From Deltaproteobacteria bacterium UBA6106 (GTDB lineage Bacteria > Desulfobacterota > Syntrophorhabdia > Syntrophorhabdales > Syntrophorhabdaceae): a stretch of DNA of 57,619 nt. The stretch is from contig DIWM01000028.1 of NCBI GenBank assembly GCA_002428485.1, positions 1-57,619 on the forward strand, read 5' to 3'. The notes under the pieces were generated by a model. It was not told the DNA's origin and made no database searches. It saw only the letters and a list, made by a program, of their open reading frames with translations. Position numbers and translations under genes: made by a program. Within the stretch, counting starts at the first letter, position 1. Each line of letters begins with the position of its first letter. Of this stretch, positions 18,489 through 24,320 are shown in pieces.

Positions 18489-19010
18489 CTAAGGGGAAAC
18501 CTCCTCGTGAATAATGATCCCCGGATCGGAGAGCAGACGTTCCATATCCAGCACAATGAGCATGTCATCGGTGATGCCCCGGATGAATTCCTGCGCCCGG
18601 GCTGAGATCGTTACGGTGGATGCCTTTACCTCGCCCTGGGGGACATGGACCGTCTGGGGCAGCTCGTCGGCGAGGAGCGAGAGCTCGATCATTTCCCCCT
18701 CGCCGCTGACGCCGCGCACGAGCAGGACGTGGGCCGTTTTCGGCAAGGGCCTGGAAGGCTGTCCCAAAAACATCGCCACGTCCATGATGGGGTAGATCCT
18801 GCCGCGGATGTTCACTGCGCCCGTAATGAAATCCGGTGTGCAGGGGACAGCGGCCCATTTCTGGCTTCCCAGGGGCTGTGTTTCCCGGACAAGTTTGATA
18901 TCCACGCCGTAACGCTCCTTCCCGAGAAGGAAAGACTGCAAATGGAGGGTTTCTCCTTCGGTAAAATCTTCTTTCGGGGGAATGGCAAGGAGCCGAGCTC
19001 GTGCATCCAT
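18489..19010 (-). CDS. cheW: CheW-like coupling protein
   Basis: Links receptor to CheA. From the ATG at 19010 the protein has 173 residues with a CheW fold: FLLGKERYGVDIKLVRE, AAVPCTPDFITGAVNIRGRI, PIMDVAMFLG and, near the end, VLDMERLLSD. An in-frame start 23 codons upstream (19079) would add a peptide encoded entirely by 7-bp repeats (SSIQHLASSIQ), so the internal ATG, with AAGGA about ten bases upstream, is preferred. It is separated from cheR by the inserted S23-type gene. It is the WspD-equivalent by position next to the receptor and hybrid cheA. Confidence 0.93.
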   Translation of the reverse strand: MDARARLLAIPPKEDFTEGETLHLQSFLLGKERYGVDIKLVRETQPLGSQKWAAVPCTPDFITGAVNIRGRIYPIMDVAMFLGQPSRPLPKTAHVLLVRGVSGEGEMIELSLLADELPQTVHVPQGEVKASTVTISARAQEFIRGITDDMLIVLDMERLLSDPGIIIHEEVSP

Positions 19011-19025
19011 GATCTGCCGATCCTT

Positions 19026-19067
19026 CTGGATACTGGATGCTAGATGCTGGATGCTGGATGATTGATT
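19026..19067. repeat. Heptamer array, left flank of the S23 cassette
   Basis: Six consecutive 7-bp units on the plus strand: CTGGATA, CTGGATG, CTAGATG, CTGGATG, CTGGATG, ATTGATT. It abuts the stop of the S23 gene and overlaps the N-terminal extension of the cheW reading frame. The array at 19456 is its inverse complement in unit sequence. Confidence 0.8.
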
Positions 19068-19068
19068 A

Positions 19069-19446
19069 TTATTTTTCACTGATATGTCCTTTCGTTACTG
19101 ATTTGATGAGCATATTGAGTTTCTTCCCTAATATTTCTAACCTTTCGTGAATATTGGCATACAGCTCTTTGTCTGTTAACGAGCCGGTTTCATAAAGTAT
19201 TTCCAGATGATCAAGCGTTTCATCATTGGAAGCTATTGCATAATGCAGATAGCGAATGAACTCCTGCTTGTAATGCCTTCTTCCATAACCTTCTACAAGG
19301 GTTGATAGCACTGACTTTGATGACCTTCTAATTTGCCCCCCTTCTTCAAATGCCTCAAATTTGGGAAGCTTTTCGAGCGTCATCTTGTGAATGTCAATGA
19401 CCAGTTCCCTTGCCATTTTCCATACATCCAAATTCCTATAACTCAT
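19069..19446 (-). CDS. Four-helix-bundle protein of the S23/Avd family
   Basis: A 125-residue all-helical protein with the family hallmarks: N-terminal YRNLDVWKMARELV, then GGQIRRSSKSVLSTLVEGYGR, and LHYAIASNDETLDHLE. Relatives are encoded in intervening sequences of some 23S rRNA genes or accompany diversity-generating retroelements (Avd), and are also found alone. No rRNA or reverse transcriptase is nearby, so the role is unknown. The gene interrupts the chemosensory operon between cheR and cheW on the same strand and is flanked by inverted heptamer arrays, as if inserted as a cassette. Its ATG is preceded by GGGGG. Confidence 0.9.
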   Translation of the reverse strand: MSYRNLDVWKMARELVIDIHKMTLEKLPKFEAFEEGGQIRRSSKSVLSTLVEGYGRRHYKQEFIRYLHYAIASNDETLDHLEILYETGSLTDKELYANIHERLEILGKKLNMLIKSVTKGHISEK

Positions 19447-19455
19447 TCAACCCCC

Positions 19456-19497
19456 TATCCAGCATCCAGTATCGGGTATCCGGCATCCAGCTTCACT
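19456..19497. repeat. Heptamer array, right flank of the S23 cassette
   Basis: Six units at a strict 7-bp step: TATCCAG, CATCCAG, TATCGGG, TATCCGG, CATCCAG, CTTCACT. CATCCAG is the reverse complement of CTGGATG at the left flank. The array ends at the cheR stop codon. Confidence 0.8.
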
Positions 19498-21004
19498 GCA
19501 TCCCTCCGATTACCGTCAGCAACTGGGCGGCGGTCATGCCATCGGTGCCCGGCAGGATTTCATCGGGCGGCATTTTGGCGCCAAGACGCAGCGCCTGCGA
19601 ACGATGACGCATTGCCTCATCACGGCGGCCGGACTGGCGATGGATGACGGCCAGGCTGAAATGCGCCAGGAGAAAATCCGGGACCAGGTAGAGCGTCTTT
19701 TTAAGAAGTCCCACGGCTTCTTCATGCTCGCCTTCTTCCTGGCGGATGAGGGCAAGGATATAGTAAGCCTCGGCCAGCAACGGGTCCTTCATGATGGCCT
19801 TATCGCACCAGGCGCCGGCGTCCTTCAGCCGGCCCCGGTTGGCATGCGCCCGTGCAATTTCGCAGTAGGCCGGCACAAATTTCGGGTCTTTGGCAATCCG
19901 CGCGTGGAATCTCTCGATCGCCCCTTCGTAGTTTCCCTTTCCCATCATGACGAGCCCCTCCTTGTAGGGGTCGGCCTGTTCCGGCGGCCTGGGTGGAGCG
20001 TTAATGGGAGGTGGCCGCACGGGCACCTCCCCGACCGGCAGGAGATCGAGGATTTTAGCGCGCCCCGTGCTGGGGACCGCAGCCCAATCCTGCGGCGTCA
20101 CGGCGATTCCCGGTCTGTGGGGGGGCGCGATTCCCCTCCGGTAAAGGATGGCGCCGGGAAAGTTCCAGAAAATAAAGGGGTCACAAATGGCGCTTCCCGC
20201 CTCGGCCGCCCCGACAACGAACCATCCTTCGGAAACCAGGCAGCGTTGGAACCGCAAGGCCATCTCCCTCATTATGACATCCTCGAAGTAGATGGCTACG
20301 TTCCGGAAGAGGATCAGGTCCATGGCGTTCGTATTGGTCGTCAGGGATGGGTAGATATCTTCCGCCAGGTTCAGATAGGCACAATGGACCATCTCACGGA
20401 TATGTGGTTTGAGCTCCCAGCCCCTCTCGCAGGGCGTGAAAAAACGTCCCCGCGTGAGAGGATCGGTCATCCGGAAGGAACGCTCCTTGTAACAGGCTCT
20501 TTCAGCCCAGGAGAGATCGCTCTTGTTGATGTCCGTGCCCAGGATGAAGACGTTCCATTGGGCAATATCGGGCAGTATCTGACAGAGCAGCATGGCCAGG
20601 GAATAGGGTTCTTCACCGCTGGCGCAGCCGGCGCTCCAGATACGGAGGCGGCGGTCGTCGCGATGGCGCGAGATGATCTCCGGCAGGACATGCTGGCGGA
20701 GAGCGTCCATCTGAGGCGCGTCACGAAAGAAGTAGGTTTCATTGATAATGAGCAGTTGGATCAGCTCATCCCAGACCTTGCTGTCCGTTTTGGACACAAA
20801 CAAGTGTCGATAGTATGCTTCTGTGTCTTCAAAGCCGCTGCGGCCGGCTGCGGCCAGGACGCTCCTCACCATCGCGTCGCGCCGGCGAGGAGGAAAATGC
20901 ATGCCTGTCCTTTCCAGAATAAGTCTCCGGAAAAGCTCGCAACTCGCATCGTCCATCTGCGGATTCTGTTTATAATGTCGTTGGTTCATAATTAAATCCA
21001 GCAT
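19493..21004 (-). CDS. cheR: CheR methyltransferase with C-terminal TPR domain
   Basis: Methylates receptor glutamates using S-adenosylmethionine. From the ATG at 21004 it has 503 residues: an N-terminal helical domain, a Rossmann methyltransferase with NETYFFRD, the SAM-binding SAGCASGEEPYSLAMLL and LILFRNVAIYF, and then a C-terminal TPR region (about 355-490). CheR-TPR fusions are typical of Wsp-type systems (WspC) and of receptors lacking a tether pentapeptide, as here. The start overlaps the stop of the upstream cheW by one base (TGATG) with GGGGA upstream; an in-frame start eight codons earlier is also possible. The 3' end runs into a heptamer array. Confidence 0.95.
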   Translation of the reverse strand: MLDLIMNQRHYKQNPQMDDASCELFRRLILERTGMHFPPRRRDAMVRSVLAAAGRSGFEDTEAYYRHLFVSKTDSKVWDELIQLLIINETYFFRDAPQMDALRQHVLPEIISRHRDDRRLRIWSAGCASGEEPYSLAMLLCQILPDIAQWNVFILGTDINKSDLSWAERACYKERSFRMTDPLTRGRFFTPCERGWELKPHIREMVHCAYLNLAEDIYPSLTTNTNAMDLILFRNVAIYFEDVIMREMALRFQRCLVSEGWFVVGAAEAGSAICDPFIFWNFPGAILYRRGIAPPHRPGIAVTPQDWAAVPSTGRAKILDLLPVGEVPVRPPPINAPPRPPEQADPYKEGLVMMGKGNYEGAIERFHARIAKDPKFVPAYCEIARAHANRGRLKDAGAWCDKAIMKDPLLAEAYYILALIRQEEGEHEEAVGLLKKTLYLVPDFLLAHFSLAVIHRQSGRRDEAMRHRSQALRLGAKMPPDEILPGTDGMTAAQLLTVIGGMQ

Positions 21005-21588
21005 CAAGAATCCCCATTCCGGGAACACTCCGTTTCCCCCTCCATTGAAGGGAGCGGATGAAGGGAGGGGTGTGAGGATGATGGAAACAGGCTTTCCGAA
21101 TCCAGAATCAGAATCATGCCGTCTTTCCGCCTGACGACGGCCCTCAGGTACCGGGAATCGGAAAGAGGATCGGGGGGTGTTTCCACCTCGCTGACCGGCA
21201 ACACGAGTACTTCCGTCACTTCATCCACCACAAGGGCAAAGGTCCGTTCGGCAAGGGAGATGACGAGCAGGCGATCGTCCAGATGGGGTTCCCGCGCGGG
21301 ATGGCCCAGTCGCTGCCGCAGGTCCACAACCGGGATGACCCGACCGTGCAGGTCCATGGCTCCGATGACCCAGGGTGGGGCGCCAGGCACCGGCGTGACG
21401 GATACCATGCGCAGCGCGATCTCCACCTGATGAAGGAGAAGCGCACAGCGATCTCCATCGAGCCGGAAAACGACGAAGGAATCCGTTTCTTTCGACACCG
21501 CCTCGACAGAATTGATCGAGAACTCTTGTATTTCCCCTGCCTCTGACAATTGCACTGTCTGAAGTTCCGGCGATTGTTCTGCCATCAT
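21004..21588 (-). CDS. cheW: CheW-like coupling protein with repeat-encoded C-terminal tail
   Basis: A 194-residue CheW family protein. The core shows FVVFRLDGDRCALLLHQVE, GAPPWVIGAMDLHGRVIPVVDLRQRLG and LDSESLFPSS. Its last 20-odd residues (HPSLHPLPSMEGE and onward) are encoded by a C/G-rich palindromic element and probably are not part of the fold. The start is the first ATG (21588) with AGGAGGT six bases upstream; a TTG one codon earlier is less likely. It is coupled to cheR by a TGATG overlap. It follows a truncated cheW copy, so there are three CheW-type reading frames in this cluster. Confidence 0.93.
   Translation of the reverse strand: MMAEQSPELQTVQLSEAGEIQEFSINSVEAVSKETDSFVVFRLDGDRCALLLHQVEIALRMVSVTPVPGAPPWVIGAMDLHGRVIPVVDLRQRLGHPAREPHLDDRLLVISLAERTFALVVDEVTEVLVLPVSEVETPPDPLSDSRYLRAVVRRKDGMILILDSESLFPSSSHPSLHPLPSMEGETECSRNGDS
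21035..21070. repeat. C/G-rich palindromic element at the 3' end of cheW
   Basis: CCCCTCC and GGAGGGG arms bracket a purine-rich loop, and the element is translated as the tail of the CheW protein. It resembles in composition the elements at 8356 and 54431. Exact boundaries are approximate. Confidence 0.45.
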
Positions 21589-21630
21589 CAATGACCTCCT
21601 TATACTTCACCACCCACCATCAAGCTCCAC

Positions 21631-21689
21631 ATTCTTGGGACACGATGCTATCCCTGCGGGTTTCCGCATCATATCCCCGTCCAGTATCC
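21631..21689. repeat. REP-like palindromic element, copy B
   Basis: A second copy of the approximately 60-bp palindromic element described at 16571, with GGGACACGATGC and GCATCATATCCCC arms and the shared tail CCGTCCAGT. It lies directly after the stop of the truncated cheW and 42 bp upstream of the next cheW start. Confidence 0.65.
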
Positions 21690-21693
21690 AGCC

Positions 21694-21909
21694 TCACGCC
21701 GCAAGCTTGAACCCCTTTTCCCTTACTGGAATAATCTGGCCGTGCATGTTGATAACACCGAGGACGATATCCGGCGCCTTCGGAAGGGGCGTTATGGCAA
21801 CGATCCTTTCAACCCGCATTACGGTTGAGAGCGGGACAGCAAACCGCCGGTCATCAAGGAAAAACGAAACGATCTCAGATGTCTCGCTTCCGGCCACTGT
21901 CTTCATCAC
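21694..21909 (-). pseudogene. Truncated cheW fragment
   Basis: A 71-codon reading frame matching only the N-terminal half of a CheW domain: SFFLDDRRFAVPLSTVMRVERI and PDIVLGVINMHGQIIPV. It then ends abruptly (REKGFKLAA). Full CheW proteins are about twice as long and continue with a VDLR-type strand. The end coincides with the palindromic element at 21631, which suggests deletion or insertion removed the second half. It may still be translated, since it is first in the operon. A functional half-domain cannot be excluded. Confidence 0.7.
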
Positions 21910-21928
21910 ATTTCACCTTTTAAAATCA

Positions 21929-21957
21929 TTGACACCATGCAATGTATCCGTTATGAT
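21929..21957 (+). promoter_or_regulatory. Consensus promoter of the first RelE-type module
   Basis: TTGACA (21929-21934), 17-bp spacer and TATGAT (21952-21957). The expected transcription start is about 21964, one base before the ATG chosen for the antitoxin, which implies a leaderless transcript. Confidence 0.7.
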
Positions 21958-21964
21958 TATAATT

Positions 21965-22183
21965 ATGAAGACTGCTGTAATATCCGATATCCATGAAATG
22001 CTTCCTAAGCTTCCTGCAAAACGGATTCAAGAGGTAAGAGACTACATAAGTTTCCTTGTTGAAAAGGAAAAGAAACACAGGGCTTTTGTAAAGCGGGTGC
22101 TTGAAGCCGAGAAGGAACCCACTATGGTCTTTGAAACCGTTGATGAAGCCATGCAGGCAATTTTGAATGCGCCGGAAGATTGA
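21965..22183 (+). CDS. Antitoxin of a RelE-type module
   Basis: A 72-residue protein starting MKTAVISDIHEMLPKLPAKR with a helical body (VRDYISFLVEKEKKH) like DUF2281/RelB-type antitoxins; its acidic C-terminus (NAPED) probably wraps the toxin. It overlaps the toxin gene by 17 bp. An ATG at 21953 lies within the -10 box, so the ATG at 21965 is chosen; there is no ribosome-binding site, consistent with a leaderless message. A longer open frame extends upstream across the promoter but is not supported. Antitoxins of this type usually repress their own promoter. Confidence 0.75.
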   Translation: MKTAVISDIHEMLPKLPAKRIQEVRDYISFLVEKEKKHRAFVKRVLEAEKEPTMVFETVDEAMQAILNAPED

Positions 22184-22436
22184 GTTTTCCAAATCCTTTT
22201 CAAGGAAAGCTAAGAAATTCCTTATAAGGAACCCCCAATTTAAAAACCTGTATCGGGAAATATTAACCGTCCTATCAGAAAATCCCTTTATACCTTCGCT
22301 TGAAACACACAAACTAAAGGGAGCACTACAAGATAAATATGCCTGTTCACTAACACCCGACTTACGAATCATTTTTAAACTCTCCGTTAACACTATCCAC
22401 CTCATTGACATCGGCACTCACGATGAAGTCTATTAA
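22167..22436 (+). CDS. RelE/YafQ-like mRNA interferase toxin
   Basis: An 89-residue basic protein with the RelE-superfamily pattern: FSKSFSRKAKKFLIRNP, then THKLKGALQDKYACSLTPD, LRIIFKL and the terminal IGTHDEVY. Such toxins cleave ribosome-bound mRNA and are neutralised by the partner encoded immediately upstream. The gene begins inside the antitoxin gene, so the two are translationally coupled. The sequence ends just before a heptamer array. The organisation antitoxin-then-toxin is the usual one for this family. Confidence 0.88.
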   Translation: MRRKIEFSKSFSRKAKKFLIRNPQFKNLYREILTVLSENPFIPSLETHKLKGALQDKYACSLTPDLRIIFKLSVNTIHLIDIGTHDEVY

Positions 22437-22443
22437 AAACCTC

Positions 22444-22499
22444 GTGGCTCGTAATTGGTAATTCGTAATTGTTTTAACTAATCACGATTCACGAATCAC
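22444..22499. repeat. Heptamer array between the RelE-type toxin and a receiver gene
   Basis: Eight units at a 7-bp step: GTGGCTC, GTAATTG, GTAATTC, GTAATTG, TTTTAAC, TAATCAC, GATTCAC, GAATCAC. The first and last halves are roughly inverted copies of each other. The last units encode the C-terminal residues (VIRES) of the receiver gene on the minus strand. Confidence 0.8.
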
Positions 22500-22874
22500 G
22501 GTCTTACCCGCTTCCTTGCCCTGCAGCATCCTTCCCAGGATCCTTTGCACTTCATCAAATTCTTTGGACTTATCAAAGAAATAATCTGCCCCCAATTTAA
22601 TAGCTATCTCCTTGTATTCCGGGAAGGGATAATTGGTAAGTACGATGATCAAAGGGGTTGTATGCCCTTTCACTCCCCGGAGGACATCGAGACCGCTACC
22701 TCCCGGCATACGTATATCGAGTATCACTACGTCCGGCTTTAAATCCATGATACCCTTGATAGACGCCCGGACATCCCCTGCCTCCCCTACCAGTTCAATC
22801 CCTTCTACTGCTAAAACCAACTCCCTTATCCGTTCCCGCATCATCTCTGAATCATCAGCAATGAACAGTTTCAT
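22482..22874 (-). CDS. Single-domain response regulator
   Basis: A 130-residue receiver starting MKLFIADDSEMMRERI, with phospho-acceptor region PDVVILDIRMPGGSG, conserved Thr in VLTNYPF and Lys in FFDKSKE. The ATG at 22874 is preferred because AGAAGGG precedes it; an upstream in-frame start (22913) adds an unconserved basic peptide. No output domain exists. It lies downstream of the NarL-like regulator on the same strand and may be a third component of that kinase's circuit. Its 3' end runs into a heptamer array. Confidence 0.88.
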   Translation of the reverse strand: MKLFIADDSEMMRERIRELVLAVEGIELVGEAGDVRASIKGIMDLKPDVVILDIRMPGGSGLDVLRGVKGHTTPLIIVLTNYPFPEYKEIAIKLGADYFFDKSKEFDEVQRILGRMLQGKEAGKTVIRES

Positions 22875-22951
22875 GGCAACCCTTCTTTTTAACTTTTTCA
22901 AAGTATTACACAATTTAGCTGTGGAGTATGTCAGTGGATAACTAATTTTTT

Positions 22952-22969
22952 TGTAGTAGGATTACTACA
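22952..22969. promoter_or_regulatory. Perfect inverted repeat, possible operator
   Basis: TGTAGTA, four bases, TACTACA. It lies between the NarL-like regulator and the downstream receiver gene. NarL-family proteins bind inverted heptamers, so it could be an autoregulatory site. In the direction of transcription it is followed by an A-run rather than a T-run, which argues against a terminator. Confidence 0.35.
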
Positions 22970-22973
22970 GTGT

Positions 22974-23597
22974 CTACTCCAGCTTGTGGTCGATGACGTA
23001 ACGAATGAGGTCAGCATTATTCTTAAGACCCATCTTTTCGAAGATACGCGAATGGTATGTGCTGATGCTCTGCGCGCTGAGACAGAGGGTATCGGCGATC
23101 TCCGTAATTGACTTGCCTGAAGCGATCATGAGCATCACCTGGTATTCCCGGTCTGAGAGCGTCCGGTGCGCATCCTCCCCCTTCTCAAGTTCAAAGGCCA
23201 GCCTTTCTCCCAGGGACGGGCTCACGTATCTACCGCCGCCGAGTATCTTTCTCACTGCCTTCACCAGTTCTTCGGGGGCGCTATCCTTTGACAGGTACCC
23301 TGAGGCACCTGCCTTCAGCACCCGGACTGCATACTCTTCTTCTTTATGAACACTCAACACAAAGATTAAAAGACCGGGATGGGCTGACTTCAACTGTTTC
23401 AGCACATCCAGCCCGCTTTTGTCAGGAAGGTTGATGTCGAGGATGACAAGGTCCCACTCTTGTTCCTGTACCTTCTCAAAGATCTGGTGGGCGTTCCACG
23501 CTTCGCCGAACAGAGAATCTGGAAAATCCTCGCTGAGGAGTTGTATCAAACCCCGGCGCATCAAGGCATGGTCATCAGCGATGAGGAACCTTGTCAT
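22974..23597 (-). CDS. NarL/LuxR-type response regulator
   Basis: A 207-residue DNA-binding regulator. The N-terminal receiver has IADDHALMRRGL, phospho-acceptor WDLVILDINLPDKSG and LSKDSAPEE; the C-terminal LuxR helix-turn-helix has LSDREYQVMLMIASGKSITEIADTL and SISTYHSRIFEKMGLKN. The cognate kinase is almost certainly the HisKA_3 kinase encoded at 24321 on the same strand; a RelE-type module in opposite orientation separates the two. The start ATG lies in a heptamer array that leaves only a weak GGA as a ribosome-binding site. Targets are unknown. Confidence 0.95.
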   Translation of the reverse strand: MTRFLIADDHALMRRGLIQLLSEDFPDSLFGEAWNAHQIFEKVQEQEWDLVILDINLPDKSGLDVLKQLKSAHPGLLIFVLSVHKEEEYAVRVLKAGASGYLSKDSAPEELVKAVRKILGGGRYVSPSLGERLAFELEKGEDAHRTLSDREYQVMLMIASGKSITEIADTLCLSAQSISTYHSRIFEKMGLKNNADLIRYVIDHKLE

Positions 23598-23625
23598 TTG
23601 CGATTTCCGATAGCTGATTTTTCAA
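23591..23625. repeat. Heptamer array, left flank of the second RelE-type cassette
   Basis: Units TTGTCAT, TTGCGAT, TTCCGAT, AGCTGAT and TTTTCAA at a 7-bp step. The first contains the start codon of the regulator on the minus strand. The array at 24287 has the same TTnnGAT pattern in inverse orientation. Confidence 0.65.
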
Positions 23626-23655
23626 ATCCTTTTTCATGTATAAAAACCTTTTCCA

Positions 23656-23684
23656 TTGACACTTGATAATATATTGATTATTCT
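23656..23684 (+). promoter_or_regulatory. Promoter of the second RelE-type module
   Basis: TTGACA (23656-23661), 17-bp spacer, TATTCT (23679-23684). It is followed by a short leader with AAGGG upstream of the antitoxin ATG. Confidence 0.5.
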
Positions 23685-23706
23685 TAAAAAAGAAAGGGAA
23701 TTCATT

Positions 23707-23925
23707 ATGGCACAAACAATCGAGCTCCAGAGTATTGAATTTATTACGACACCGGAAGGCAAAACAAAATCTGTTGTTTTAAGCCTGGCGGACTGGCAAA
23801 AGATAAATGAAACTTTACATATAATGTCAAATAGGGAGTTATTCCAATCCATCAGAAGAGCGCAAAAACAACTGAAAAAAGGAACAAAGATGTTAACTTT
23901 TGAAGAGGTTTTTGAAAATCTATAA
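23707..23925 (+). CDS. Putative antitoxin of the second RelE-type module
   Basis: A 72-residue protein starting MAQTIELQSIEFITTPEGK and containing VVLSLADWQKINETL, which resembles the beta-strand/helix start of Phd/YefM-like antitoxins, followed by a basic amphipathic C-terminus ending FEEVFENL. The ATG at 23707 has AAAGGG upstream and is preferred over an upstream in-frame start that overlaps the promoter. The toxin gene overlaps its 3' end. Assignment rests mainly on the position and size; the family match is weak. Confidence 0.7.
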   Translation: MAQTIELQSIEFITTPEGKTKSVVLSLADWQKINETLHIMSNRELFQSIRRAQKQLKKGTKMLTFEEVFENL

Positions 23926-24241
23926 AACATATTTTACCCCTGAATTTCTCAAGCAATCCAAAAAATACAGACATCTTAAAAAAACACTTAAAAACAAGAT
24001 AATGCTGCTATCAAAAAATCTATATACATATTGTAAAAGTGAATTGCTTATCGGGGAGCTCAAAGGATTGCGCTCAGCAAGAATTACAAAATCATTCAGG
24101 GTAATATTCTCAGTGTGTGAAGAATGCAGGGCAAGGAAATTTAAAAGTTTTGTTGGCTGTTCACAAAAAATATGTATGAAAACGGATTCAAACACCATTA
24201 TATTTTTCACTTTTGGGCCCCACGAAGAAGTATATTCGTAA
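23900..24241 (+). CDS. RelE-like toxin
   Basis: Up to 113 residues. A RelE-type core is visible: YFTPEFLKQSKKYRHLKKTL, then LIGELKGLRSARITKSFRVIF and a terminal FFTFGPHEEVY. It carries an insert with cysteines (CEECR, and VGCSQKIC) that the toxin at 22167 lacks. The start is uncertain: the open frame begins at a TTG at 23900, and a second TTG at 23912 follows GAAGAGG too closely. Either way it overlaps the antitoxin gene. It points opposite to the two-component genes on both sides. Confidence 0.8.
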   Translation: MKRFLKIYKTYFTPEFLKQSKKYRHLKKTLKNKIMLLSKNLYTYCKSELLIGELKGLRSARITKSFRVIFSVCEECRARKFKSFVGCSQKICMKTDSNTIIFFTFGPHEEVYS

Positions 24242-24286
24242 TACACACACTCCCTTAACCCAGTAATGAATCACAGGTTTTGTCCA

Positions 24287-24320
24287 ATCTTAAATCGGCA
24301 ATCTGAAATCACAAATTTCT
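24287..24320. repeat. Heptamer array, right flank of the second RelE-type cassette
   Basis: Units ATCTTAA, ATCGGCA, ATCTGAA, ATCACAA and ATTTCTT at a 7-bp step; the inverse complements follow TTnnGAT, matching the left flank at 23591. It ends at the stop codon of the sensor kinase. Confidence 0.65.

Noticed and set aside
19069..19446. Diversity-generating retroelement suggested by the Avd-like fold
   Set aside because: No reverse transcriptase, template repeat or variable region was found near the gene.
19604..20995. 463-codon plus-strand frame opposite cheR
   Set aside because: The minus-strand frame has every CheR motif; the plus-strand frame is a long antisense artefact of GC-rich codon use.
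22444..22499. Heptamer array considered as a CRISPR or direct-repeat array
   Set aside because: Units are 7 bp, contiguous and without spacers; no cas gene is present.
22952..22969. Hairpin considered as a Rho-independent terminator of the NarL-type gene
   Set aside because: In the transcript it is followed by an A-run, not a U-run.
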